Origin: Actimicrobium sp035984655
Lineage (GTDB): Bacteria; Pseudomonadota; Gammaproteobacteria; Burkholderiales; Burkholderiaceae_D
NCBI RefSeq assembly: GCF_035984655.1
Contig: NZ_JAXCHT010000003.1
Coordinates: 178,653 to 242,652 of the forward strand
DNA length: 64,000 nt
Reading direction: 5' to 3'
How positions within the stretch are numbered: the stretch's first letter is position 1; the number at the start of each line of letters is the position of its first letter. The position numbers and the translations under genes are program-made. Positions 50,169 to 57,942 of the stretch are shown here, in pieces. Below the pieces are notes generated by a model. It saw nothing but the letters and a program-made list of their open reading frames with translations, did no database searches and was not told the origin of the DNA.

Positions 50169-50793
50169 ATCCCTTGTCGAGTAACAGCTTCAAGTCATGC
50201 GCGATGGGCCCCGGCCCCTGCCCATGCCGCACAAACAGGCGTACCTTGCCTTTGGCGTCGAACACATAGCTGCCCGCGGTGTGATCCATGCTGTAGGTCT
50301 GCGGGGTCTTTCCCGGCACCTTCTGGAAGAACACTTTGAATTCCTTCGCCACTTTTTCGGTGGCTGCGGCATCCCCGACCAAGCCGAGAAAACGCGGATC
50401 GAACGACGGCACGTACTGTTTGAGCAACGCCGGCGTATCGCGCTCAGGATCGATGGCGACGAACAATACCTGCACCTGATCGGCCTGCGGCCCGAGTTCC
50501 TTCATCACGGCAGCCAGCTCGCTCAATGTCGTCGGACACACGTCCGGGCACTGCGTGTAGCCGAAAAATACCAGCACAGCCTTGCCCTTGAAATCCGCCA
50601 GCGTACGCGCCTGGCCGTTGTGGTCGGTCAACGCGAAATCGCGCGCGTAATCGAGGCCGGTAATATCGGTATTCTTGAACATGCTGGCGGTCGGCGAAAA
50701 CTTCATGTCACCTGACTGCTGCTGGTCACAGCCCGACAGGATCGTCAGGGCGAGCAGCAACACAGCCAGTACCCGCGGAAATGTCATGATCAT
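50167..50793 (-). CDS. SCO1/SenC copper-delivery lipoprotein
   Basis: Delivers copper to the CuA site of cytochrome oxidase. 208 residues: a signal peptide with lipobox LSGC (C20), then a thioredoxin-like fold with the copper-binding C-x3-C in GYTQCPDVCPTTL and the ligand His in YSMDHTAGSYVFD. FVAIDPERDTPALLKQYV is a further family motif. The ATG at 50793 overlaps the ctaB stop (ATGA); an ATG at 50787 is also possible. Last gene of the heme A / assembly operon; it ends at the terminator shared with rpoH. Confidence 0.94.
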   Translation of the reverse strand: MIMTFPRVLAVLLLALTILSGCDQQQSGDMKFSPTASMFKNTDITGLDYARDFALTDHNGQARTLADFKGKAVLVFFGYTQCPDVCPTTLSELAAVMKELGPQADQVQVLFVAIDPERDTPALLKQYVPSFDPRFLGLVGDAAATEKVAKEFKVFFQKVPGKTPQTYSMDHTAGSYVFDAKGKVRLFVRHGQGPGPIAHDLKLLLDKG

Positions 50794-51677
50794 ATTTTGA
50801 TGTAGTGGTCGACCAGCAGCGCGGCGAACAGCAGAGACAGATAAATGATGGAGTAAGTAAACATCTTGCGTGATATCCGATCCGTGTAATGCCGATATAC
50901 CTGCCACGCGTACCAGACAAAAATCAGATTGAGCACCGACACACTGACCAGATAAATCAGGCCACTCATTCGGGTTGCATACGGCAAGACCGTAGTTGCA
51001 ACCAGCGCGATCGTGTACAGCCAGATATGAAATTGGGTAAACGTCATGCCGTGCGTGATGGGCAGCATGGGCAGCCCCGACTTGGCATAGTCATCGCGTC
51101 GATATAACGCCAGCGACCAGAAATGCGGCGGCGTCCAGATGAAGATGATGAGCACCAGGATCCAGGCCTGCATCGGCACGTCATTCGCAATGGCGGCCCA
51201 GCCGAGCGCGGGTGGCATTGCTCCCGCCAGTCCGCCAATGACGATGTTCTGCGGCGTGGCCGGTTTCAGGATCATGGTGTAAATGACGGCGTACCCCACA
51301 AAAGTGGCGAAGGTCAGCCACATCGTTAGCGGATTGACGAAGTGGTACAGAATCCATATCCCGATCCCGCCAATCACGCCGGAGAACACCAGCGTCTGCG
51401 GCACCGTGATATCGCCGCGCGCCATGGGTCGACGCGCGGTACGCGCCATGCGCGAATCGATCTCGCGTTCAACCAGGCAGTTGACTGCAAACGCAGCGCC
51501 AGCCAACAGCCAGATGCCGATTGTGGCCGCCAACGCAACGCGCCAGTCTGGTAACTCTGGAGTCGCCAGGAACATGCCGATGACAGCGCAAAATACGGCC
51601 AGCTGCGTCACCCGGGGTTTGGTCAGGGCCCAATATTGCGCGAAGCGATTCGGCGAGGAGGAAGTCAGCGTGGTCAT
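50790..51677 (-). CDS. ctaB: Protoheme IX farnesyltransferase (heme O synthase)
   Basis: Adds the farnesyl tail to heme B to make heme O. 295 residues with about nine membrane helices and the polyprenyl-transferase motif N-x3-E-x3-D-x2-M (NCLVEREIDSRMARTARRP, about 66-84). The second Asp-rich loop appears in the region WTPPHFWSLALYRRDDYAKSGLPMLP. The product goes to CtaA, encoded just upstream with a four-base overlap. This enzyme is also called CyoE; the cox context favours the ctaB name. Confidence 0.96.
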   Translation of the reverse strand: MTTLTSSSPNRFAQYWALTKPRVTQLAVFCAVIGMFLATPELPDWRVALAATIGIWLLAGAAFAVNCLVEREIDSRMARTARRPMARGDITVPQTLVFSGVIGGIGIWILYHFVNPLTMWLTFATFVGYAVIYTMILKPATPQNIVIGGLAGAMPPALGWAAIANDVPMQAWILVLIIFIWTPPHFWSLALYRRDDYAKSGLPMLPITHGMTFTQFHIWLYTIALVATTVLPYATRMSGLIYLVSVSVLNLIFVWYAWQVYRHYTDRISRKMFTYSIIYLSLLFAALLVDHYIKI

Positions 51678-52792
51678 TCGATTGGGTTGGAAGCGCCATG
51701 GAACGGCTTGGCATTGGATGGCATTGGCGCCAGTCTGGCCTTGTAGTTTAGCATGGTGAGCAACAGCACCAACACTGCCGCGCCCGCATTATGCATCACC
51801 GCAAGGGCCAGTGGCCATTGAAAATAGACGGTGGCGATGCCGCTGCAAAGCTGCACGCCAATCGCTGCGAGCAATGCGCGTCCGATCGTATTCACCTCGG
51901 CAATTCTGGTCGCCCGAAGCGCAAGCGATCCAACCACGATGGCCACCACGAAGGCAAAACCGCGGTGCACGACATGAATCGCAGTCAGTGCGTCGAACGG
52001 CAGATAGGCGCCAGCGGCGGTCATCCCCAGCTTGCGCCAGAGCGTAAAGCCATTGGCGAAGTCCATCATCGGCATCCACACACCGTGACACAGCGGAAAA
52101 TCGGTGCACGCCAATGCCGCGTAGTTAGTGCTCACCCAGCCGCCAAGTGCCAACTGGATTGCCAGCAAGACCGCGGCGATGCGTGCATGCGCGCGCAATT
52201 GTCCGGCCGGGGCGATCTGCGGCCGCAGGTCGCGTTGTTGCGCATTGAACCAGGTCAGCATCGACAGCAGGCCAAGGCCCAACAGCAGATGCCCGGTGAC
52301 GATCAGTGGTTGCAGCTTCAGCGTCACGGTGAACTTACCGAAGGCGCCCTGCAGGCAGACAAACAGGAACAGTATCGTTGGCATCGTCGGCAGGTAGCGC
52401 CGATCGCTGCGCGCCGACTTCAGCCAACGCCACCACGCAATCACCATCAGCGCGACAAGCAGGACGCCGACACTCATCGCCAGGTAACGGTGCGCCATCT
52501 CGATCCAGGCCTTGAAATGGGTGACGGGGCCAGTGGGCATGGCCGATTGGGCAGCGCTGATATCTGCATGGGCCTGGAACGGATTGGCCTGGCCGTAACA
52601 ACCTGGCCAATCCGGGCAACCCAGTCCCGAGTCCGTCAGGCGGGTAAACGCGCCGAACACGATCAGATCAAAGGTCAGAAACAAGGCGACCCACGACAGC
52701 TTGCGGTACTTGTCGGCGTCGCCGGAGACCCATACGACCGACAGCGGCAACAGCGCCACCATCAGGCCAGTGAGTGCAAGCTGGATTAGCAT
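51674..52792 (-). CDS. ctaA: Heme A synthase (CtaA/COX15)
   Basis: Oxidises the C8 methyl group of heme O to give heme A. 372 residues with eight membrane helices. Conserved heme-ligand histidines are seen in EMAHRYLAMSVG, VTGHLLLGLG, AIHVVHRGFAFV and AVMHNAGAAVL; the external loop contains GLGCPDWPGCYGQ with the Cys pair of the COX15 family. It overlaps ctaB by four bases and follows the SCO-like gene by 8 bp, giving the order surf1, sco-like, ctaA, ctaB, sco. Confidence 0.95.
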   Translation of the reverse strand: MLIQLALTGLMVALLPLSVVWVSGDADKYRKLSWVALFLTFDLIVFGAFTRLTDSGLGCPDWPGCYGQANPFQAHADISAAQSAMPTGPVTHFKAWIEMAHRYLAMSVGVLLVALMVIAWWRWLKSARSDRRYLPTMPTILFLFVCLQGAFGKFTVTLKLQPLIVTGHLLLGLGLLSMLTWFNAQQRDLRPQIAPAGQLRAHARIAAVLLAIQLALGGWVSTNYAALACTDFPLCHGVWMPMMDFANGFTLWRKLGMTAAGAYLPFDALTAIHVVHRGFAFVVAIVVGSLALRATRIAEVNTIGRALLAAIGVQLCSGIATVYFQWPLALAVMHNAGAAVLVLLLTMLNYKARLAPMPSNAKPFHGASNPIE

Positions 52793-52800
52793 CGCTGCGC

Positions 52801-53424
52801 CTAGCCGATGCTCGATGCGCGCAACAACTTGCTCAAGTCCTTCTTGATCAGGTTCGGATCGCGATTTTTCGGGAACCGCATCATCAGCCGGCCCAGCGGG
52901 TCAATCAGATAGATGTGATCGGCAATCGTCGCACCGGGCTCGACCGGCAACCATTTTGCCAGCGCCACGGCATTGGCACGCAGCATCCGTGTGCCGTCGA
53001 ATTCGCGCATCAGAACGGTATCGAGCGGGGCGGCGTCGGTGATCAGCCAGAGCCGTTCGATGCGGTCGCGCTCACGACCTTGCGCCAACCGCAGTTGCCG
53101 CATGTCGGTCAGCTTTTTGCGACACGGCTCGGCGCAGGCGCCGTCATCGATCTGCAGCATGATCCATTTGCCCTCGAAGTCCTTGAGCGCGACCGGCTTG
53201 CCGTCGAGTGATGTCGATCCCAGATCGGCGGGTATCGGGTGCGTTTCCGACTGGATGAAATCACCGTAGTTGGTCCGGGCTTGCGGCTTGAGCACGTAAT
53301 AGGTGAAATAGGACGCAATCATCGGTGCGGCGCAAATCGCCAGGATGGCAAACAGCTTCCAGCGGCCGGCGTGCTGGCGCTTGTCGGCGGTGATGGCGGT
53401 ACTACTCGGGTCAGCTTGGTTCAC
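52801..53424 (-). CDS. Membrane-anchored SCO/thioredoxin-like oxidase assembly protein
   Basis: 207-residue protein in the oxidase cluster. One N-terminal membrane anchor (about 24-46, LFAILAICAAPMIASYFTYYV), then a thioredoxin-like domain: a C-x3-C pair (GACAEPCRKKL), VTDAAP-like strand RLWLITDAAPLD, and ADHIYLIDPLGRLMMRFP, which supplies a His and the DPxG motif at the position where SCO proteins bind copper. Overall similarity to the classical SCO is low. It may be a second copper or redox factor. It overlaps surf1 by 14 bases and precedes ctaA by 8 bp. The function is inferred. Confidence 0.8.
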   Translation of the reverse strand: MNQADPSSTAITADKRQHAGRWKLFAILAICAAPMIASYFTYYVLKPQARTNYGDFIQSETHPIPADLGSTSLDGKPVALKDFEGKWIMLQIDDGACAEPCRKKLTDMRQLRLAQGRERDRIERLWLITDAAPLDTVLMREFDGTRMLRANAVALAKWLPVEPGATIADHIYLIDPLGRLMMRFPKNRDPNLIKKDLSKLLRASSIG

Positions 53425-54133
53425 GTCGAAATCCTGTCACTACAAAAAATAGAAATGCCATCAGCGCCAGTGCATACCACTGGAACGCATAGCCCTGGTG
53501 TCGCTCGATTCCACTCGACGCCACCGGCCAGTTGCGCACCAGTCCATCCTGCGCATTTTGCGGCGTATTGGCCTGCTCGATGACGAACGGTTGGATCGGC
53601 AGGCCCGACACGTTGCGCAACTCAGCGTTATTGAGGTTCTGCAGAATCGCCCCCGGCGCCAGTTTGGCCGCGCTGCCCAATTGCATGACGTGGCCGGTCT
53701 GGCGCCGCACAATGCCTGTGATGACGATCTCTTCCGCCGGTGTCCGGTACGGCAAAATTTGGGTGCGGTTGGCGAGATTCAATCCGATCCAGCCTCGCTC
53801 GACCAGCACATGGGCGTCGGAGCCTGACAACTTGAATGGCATCAGGACATAAAACCCCGGACGCCCATCCTGCGGCCGATTGTCCAGATACAGCGGCCAT
53901 GCAGCAACGAAATGACCTCGCACCGTCACGCGCCGAAACTCCAGTGCATCGACATCCTGCACAGGGCCCGTCAATTCAATCGCAGGGGCCGCGGAACGAA
54001 CCATTGATTGCGCTTCGATCTGCTGCTTTTCGTGTGCACGCCGGATTTGCCATTGCGCCAAAACGATGCCCAGCGCAACCAGCAGGACAGCGGCGACAAA
54101 GGGGATCAAACGGAAGTGGAATCGAATTCGCAT
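53411..54133 (-). CDS. SURF1-family cytochrome oxidase assembly protein
   Basis: 240-residue membrane protein that helps insert heme A into subunit I. Two terminal membrane helices (about 7-27, LIPFVAAVLLVALGIVLAQWQ; about 214-234, FQWYALALMAFLFFVV) bracket a periplasmic domain; conserved elements are FRRVTVRGHF, YLDNRPQDGRPGFYVLMPF and VLVERGWIGL. The start ATG at 54133 has no visible Shine-Dalgarno, and the bases just before it (GATTGTA) look more like a -10 element. It heads the assembly operon and is divergent from a small twin-TM gene 81 bp away. Confidence 0.93.
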   Translation of the reverse strand: MRIRFHFRLIPFVAAVLLVALGIVLAQWQIRRAHEKQQIEAQSMVRSAAPAIELTGPVQDVDALEFRRVTVRGHFVAAWPLYLDNRPQDGRPGFYVLMPFKLSGSDAHVLVERGWIGLNLANRTQILPYRTPAEEIVITGIVRRQTGHVMQLGSAAKLAPGAILQNLNNAELRNVSGLPIQPFVIEQANTPQNAQDGLVRNWPVASSGIERHQGYAFQWYALALMAFLFFVVTGFRREPS

Positions 54134-54214
54134 TACAATCAGTTTTTATCACAAGCCTTGGTTTGGTGCTGGCTCCCGCGTGTGTCGCCACTGCAGAACC
54201 AGCCACTCCGCACC

Positions 54215-54415
54215 ATGAAAATCTTCGTCGCCATCGGCTTCATCCTCATCATCGCCAGCCTCGCCTCGGCATTCTTCTTTCTGATGAAGGACAAGGGGAA
54301 AACCAACCGCACGGTGCATGCGCTGGCGTTACGGGTCGGACTGTCGATCACCCTGTTCATCCTGCTGCTGGCGTCGTACCGCATGGGCTGGATCCAGCCA
54401 ACCGGTTTGCACTGA
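54215..54415 (+). CDS. Small twin-transmembrane protein (DUF2909 type)
   Basis: 66-residue protein made of two membrane helices, KIFVAIGFILIIASLASAFFF (about 2-22) and VHALALRVGLSITLFILLLAS (about 35-55), joined by a charged turn (MKDKGKTN). This layout matches the DUF2909 twin-TM proteins found beside cytochrome c oxidase genes in betaproteobacteria and pseudomonads. It is the only plus-strand gene in the oxidase locus, between ctaE and surf1. ATG at 54215 was chosen over the longer ORF, whose N-terminus overlaps surf1. The function is unknown; an oxidase-assembly or stability role is inferred from location. Confidence 0.82.
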   Translation: MKIFVAIGFILIIASLASAFFFLMKDKGKTNRTVHALALRVGLSITLFILLLASYRMGWIQPTGLH

Positions 54416-54431
54416 AAGCCGGCCGATCATG

Positions 54432-54462
54432 AAAAAACCGCACCGAAGTGCGGCTTTTTTTT
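54432..54462. terminator. Bidirectional terminator between DUF2909 and ctaE
   Basis: CCGCAC (54438-54443) pairs with GTGCGG (54448-54453) around a CGAA tetraloop, with A-run before and eight T after. It serves the twin-TM gene on the plus strand and ctaE on the minus strand. Confidence 0.85.
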
Positions 54463-54474
54463 GCAGGTCCGGCG

Positions 54475-55335
54475 TTACAGCCAGTAGACCACCACGTACA
54501 AGCCGAGCCAGACCACGTCGACAAAGTGCCAATACCAGGCCGCACCCTCAAAGCCGAAATGCTGCTCCGGCGTGAAGTGCCCCTTCAGGACACGGTACAA
54601 CATCACCGACAGCATGATCGCGCCGAGCGTGACGTGGAAACCATGAAAGCCGGTCAGCATGAAGAAGGTCGAACCGTAAATGCCGGAGGTCAGCTTCAGG
54701 TTCAGTTCCGAATAGGCATGCGAATATTCGTACGCCTGGAAGCCCATGAAGACGGCGCCAAGCATGATGGTGGCAAACAGCCAGAATGCAGTTTGCATGC
54801 GGTGACCGGCGCGCAACGCGTGGTGGGAAATGGTCAGCGTCACGCCTGATGTCAGCAGCAGTGCCGTATTGATGGTCGGGATCGGGAACGGGCCCATCGT
54901 CGCGAACGATTCGACCGTGCCGGCCGGGCCGACGCTGCCCCATTGGCCAGCGAAATCCGGCCACAGCAATTTGTGATCGAGGTCAGCCAGCCACGGCATC
55001 GTGATGCTGCGTGCATAAAACAGTGCACCGAAGAATCCAGCGAAGAACATGACTTCGGAAAAAATGAACCAGGCCATGCTCCAGCGATAGGAGATGTCGA
55101 TGCGCGCGCTGTATTTGCCGCCTTCGGATTCGGCAATGGCATCACCAAACCAGCGATACAGCACCAGCAGCACTGCCAGCAATCCGGCCGCATTTACGTA
55201 CGGACCCCACGATTGGCCATTGACCCAGCCGGACGCGCCAAGCATGGTCACCAGCAATGCCACACCAGCCAGCACCGGCCACTGCGAAGGACCCGGGACG
55301 AAATAACTGGATGGTCCAGCTTGTTGAGCACTCAT
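54475..55335 (-). CDS. ctaE: Cytochrome c oxidase subunit III
   Basis: 286-residue core subunit without redox centre that stabilises proton uptake in subunit I. Seven membrane helices; conserved stretches are SPGPSQWPVLAG-like start, RWSMAWFIFSEVMFFAGFFGALFYAR with the family Glu, LLLTSGVTLTISHHAL and GFHGFHVTLGAIML, ending in WYWHFVDVVWLGLYVVVYWL. The ATG at 55335 has a strong AGGAG. It follows DUF2970 by 20 bp and ends at the shared terminator. Confidence 0.97.
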   Translation of the reverse strand: MSAQQAGPSSYFVPGPSQWPVLAGVALLVTMLGASGWVNGQSWGPYVNAAGLLAVLLVLYRWFGDAIAESEGGKYSARIDISYRWSMAWFIFSEVMFFAGFFGALFYARSITMPWLADLDHKLLWPDFAGQWGSVGPAGTVESFATMGPFPIPTINTALLLTSGVTLTISHHALRAGHRMQTAFWLFATIMLGAVFMGFQAYEYSHAYSELNLKLTSGIYGSTFFMLTGFHGFHVTLGAIMLSVMLYRVLKGHFTPEQHFGFEGAAWYWHFVDVVWLGLYVVVYWL

Positions 55336-55355
55336 CGACTTCTCCTGAAACAAAT

Positions 55356-55580
55356 TTAAATAATGACTTTTGCCAACACCAGCTTCACGATGATGATCAA
55401 CACCACGATCAAAATCGCCGCCCCGAGCACACCGGCGAGGACCACATGCACCGGATTCAGGTTGGCGACATCGTGGGCCGAATCCTTGCCTTTGCGCACA
55501 CCAAAGAAGGACCAGAACACTGCCCTCATCGTGGCCGGAAACGACGCCTTGCGCTGACCCGGCTTGTTCGACTCCTGCAT
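55356..55580 (-). CDS. DUF2970 small membrane protein
   Basis: 74-residue protein with an N-terminal basic segment (KPGQRKASFPATMRAVFWSFFGVRKGK) and one membrane helix (about 46-70, VVLAGVLGAAILIVVLIIIVKL). This is the DUF2970 family, found almost only between ctaG and ctaE in betaproteobacterial oxidase operons. It has 15-20 bp gaps on either side, so it is cotranscribed. The function is not known; a role in oxidase assembly or as an accessory subunit is plausible from context. Confidence 0.88.
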   Translation of the reverse strand: MQESNKPGQRKASFPATMRAVFWSFFGVRKGKDSAHDVANLNPVHVVLAGVLGAAILIVVLIIIVKLVLAKVII

Positions 55581-55595
55581 TGCATTCCCGCCTTC

Positions 55596-56177
55596 CTATT
55601 GACTCGCTGTCTTGCCCGGCAAACCGACTTCAAAGAACGTGTACGACAGGGTAATCGTCGTCACATTCTTCGGTAAATTGGCATCGACGTAAAACGCCAC
55701 AGGCATCTGCCGCGCCTCGTTCGGGCCGAGGGTCTGCTGCTTGAAACAAAAACACTCGAGCTTCTTGAAATATCCCGCCGCTTCCTGCGGCGCATAACTT
55801 GGTATCGCTTGCGCGTTGATCACGCGCGACTGCTTGTTGACCACTTCGTACACAATATGCGTCAACTCGCCCGGATGCACCCGCACGCTGCTGACCGTCG
55901 GCCGGAACCGCCACGGCCCCTGGGCGTTGCCGTCAAACTCGACGGTGACATAGCGCGACGTGTCAATCTGCGTATTGCTTGCTGCCGGCGCCGCAGTCGA
56001 CTCCTGCGTACTCAAAACATTCGAACCGGTCAGCTCACAGATCTTGCGGTACATCGGCACCAGCGCGTAACCAAAACCGAACATCAACACTGCAATCAGG
56101 ATCAACTTGCCGAACATCTGCGCGTTGAGCCTGTTTGCAATTTTCCTTGCCGTTTCAGGTGACTCGCCAGTACTCAC
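55596..56177 (-). CDS. ctaG: Cytochrome c oxidase assembly protein CtaG (Cox11)
   Basis: Inserts copper into the CuB centre of subunit I. 193 residues: one N-terminal membrane helix (about 22-42, KLILIAVLMFGFGYALVPM), then a periplasmic immunoglobulin-like domain with the copper-binding CFCF (KLECFCFKQQTL) and RQMPVAFYVD. GTG at 56177 was chosen: it lies 1 bp past the stop of the 34-residue gene, whereas the open frame to 56186 starts with TTG inside that gene. Normal length for Cox11. Confidence 0.93.
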   Translation of the reverse strand: MSTGESPETARKIANRLNAQMFGKLILIAVLMFGFGYALVPMYRKICELTGSNVLSTQESTAAPAASNTQIDTSRYVTVEFDGNAQGPWRFRPTVSSVRVHPGELTHIVYEVVNKQSRVINAQAIPSYAPQEAAGYFKKLECFCFKQQTLGPNEARQMPVAFYVDANLPKNVTTITLSYTFFEVGLPGKTASQ

Positions 56178-56178
56178 A

Positions 56179-56283
56179 TCAACCAAACCAGACGTGCTTG
56201 ACGACGACCCCGATGAAAAACATCACCGCAATCGATGCCAGCACCAGTGCCGTGCGCAAGTTGCTTTTTTTTGTATCTGCCAT
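56179..56283 (-). CDS. Very small cytochrome oxidase-associated membrane protein, 34 residues
   Basis: ATG at 56283 to TGA at 56179. The peptide starts MADTKKSNLRTALVLAS, then a single membrane helix (LVLASIAVMFFIGVVV), and ends KHVWFG. It fills the gap between ctaD (41 bp upstream) and ctaG (whose GTG lies 1 bp downstream). A basic N-terminus plus one helix fits a single-span inner-membrane protein with its C-terminus outside. Small proteins of this kind are known in oxidase operons of betaproteobacteria as putative assembly factors. No clear function can be assigned. Confidence 0.8.
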   Translation of the reverse strand: MADTKKSNLRTALVLASIAVMFFIGVVVKHVWFG

Positions 56284-56324
56284 GAATGCAATCAGAGGCG
56301 GGATTGACCCGCCCTGTCTTTATT

Positions 56325-57923
56325 TTATTTAACGATCGGTGCAACTTCAAACGTATGGAATGGCGCAGGACTTGGCACCGTCCACTCCAGGCCTTCGGCG
56401 CCTTCCCACGGTTTCGCCAGCGCTTTTTCACCGCCACGAATCGATGGCAGCACGACCGCGAACAGGAAATACAACTGCGAGGCGGCGAAACCAGCGGCGC
56501 CGATCGAAGCCAGCATGTTGAAGTCGGTGAATTGCGCCGGGTAATCTGCAACACGGCGCGGCATACCAGCCAGGCCCAGGAAGTGCATCGGGAAGAAGGT
56601 CACGTTGAAGGTGATCAGTGATGCCCAGAAATGGAATTTGCCGCGTGACTCGTTGTACATGTACCCGGTCCACTTTGGACCCCAGTAGTAGAAGCCGGCA
56701 AACAGCGCGAACAGGGAACCGGCCACCAGCACATAGTGGAAGTGGGCAACGACGTAATAGGTGTCGTGCACGGCGATGTCGATCGGCGTCACGGCCAGGA
56801 TCAGGCCGGTGAAGCCACCCAGCGTGAACACGAAGATGAAACCGATCGCAAACAGCATCGGTGTTTCGAACGTCATCGAACCGCGCCACATGGTGGCAAT
56901 CCAGTTGAAAATCTTCACGCCGGTCGGCACCGCAATCAGCATCGTGGCGTACATGAAGAACAACTGGCCCGTGACCGGCATGCCCGAGGTGAACATGTGG
57001 TGCGCCCACACCATGAACGACAGAATCGCGATGGATGCGGTTGCATAGACCATCGATGCGTAGCCGAACAACTGCTTGCGGGCGAAGGTCGGGATGATCT
57101 GCGAGATGATGCCGAAAGCCGGCAAGATCATGATGTACACCTCGGGGTGACCGAAGAACCAGAAAATGTGCTGGTACATGACCGGGTCACCGCCACCGGC
57201 GGCATTGAAGAACGAAGTGCCGAAATGGCGATCGGTCAGCGTCATCGTGATCGCGCCAGCCAGGACCGGCATCACGGCAATCAGCAGATAGGCGGTAATC
57301 AGCCAGGTCCAGCAGAACATCGGCAGTTTCATCAACGTCATGCCGGGAGCGCGCATGTTCAGGATCGTCGTGATGATATTGATCGAACCCATGATCGATG
57401 ACGCACCCATGATGTGGATGGCGAAAATCGCCATGTCCATGCCAGGGCCCATCTGGGTCGACAGCGGTGCATACAGGGTCCAGCCAGCAGAGACGGCACC
57501 GCCCGGCACCAGGAACGAGCCCATCAACAACAGTGCGGCAACCGGCAACAACCAGAAGCTGAAGTTGTTCATGCGCGCAAACGCCATGTCAGGCGCGCCA
57601 ATTTGCAGCGGGATCATCCAGTTGGCGAAGCCGACGAAGGCCGGCATGATCGCGCCGAACACCATCACCAGGCCGTGCATGGTGGTCATCTGGTTGAAGA
57701 ACTCCGGCTGCACCAGTTGCAGGCCGGGCTGGAACAATTCGGCACGGATGACCAGCGCCATGACGCCGCCGGACAGGAACATGATGAACGAGAACCACAG
57801 GTAGAGGCTACCGATGTCCTTGTGATTGGTGGCATACAGCCAGCGCCGCCATCCGGTCGGGTGATCGTCGTGGCCGTGCGCGTGATCGCCAGCGTGGGCG
57901 TGATCGATTGTGGTAGTGCTCAT
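56325..57923 (-). CDS. ctaD: Cytochrome c oxidase subunit I
   Basis: 532-residue catalytic subunit of the heme-copper oxidase, with heme a, heme a3 and CuB. Twelve membrane helices; ligands are visible in TTMHGLVMVFG (heme a His), WFFGHPEVYIM (the CuB His with the cross-linked Tyr), AHHMFTSGM (two CuB His) and AHFHYVLVAGS (heme a3 and heme a His). The D-pathway is represented by NWMIPLQIGAPDMAFARMNNFSFW, typical of A-type oxidases. The N-terminus is His-rich (HAHAGDHAHGHDDH). A good AGGAG precedes the ATG. It follows ctaC by 19 bp. Confidence 0.98.
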   Translation of the reverse strand: MSTTTIDHAHAGDHAHGHDDHPTGWRRWLYATNHKDIGSLYLWFSFIMFLSGGVMALVIRAELFQPGLQLVQPEFFNQMTTMHGLVMVFGAIMPAFVGFANWMIPLQIGAPDMAFARMNNFSFWLLPVAALLLMGSFLVPGGAVSAGWTLYAPLSTQMGPGMDMAIFAIHIMGASSIMGSINIITTILNMRAPGMTLMKLPMFCWTWLITAYLLIAVMPVLAGAITMTLTDRHFGTSFFNAAGGGDPVMYQHIFWFFGHPEVYIMILPAFGIISQIIPTFARKQLFGYASMVYATASIAILSFMVWAHHMFTSGMPVTGQLFFMYATMLIAVPTGVKIFNWIATMWRGSMTFETPMLFAIGFIFVFTLGGFTGLILAVTPIDIAVHDTYYVVAHFHYVLVAGSLFALFAGFYYWGPKWTGYMYNESRGKFHFWASLITFNVTFFPMHFLGLAGMPRRVADYPAQFTDFNMLASIGAAGFAASQLYFLFAVVLPSIRGGEKALAKPWEGAEGLEWTVPSPAPFHTFEVAPIVK

Positions 57924-57942
57924 CTCAATCTCCTGAAGTCAA

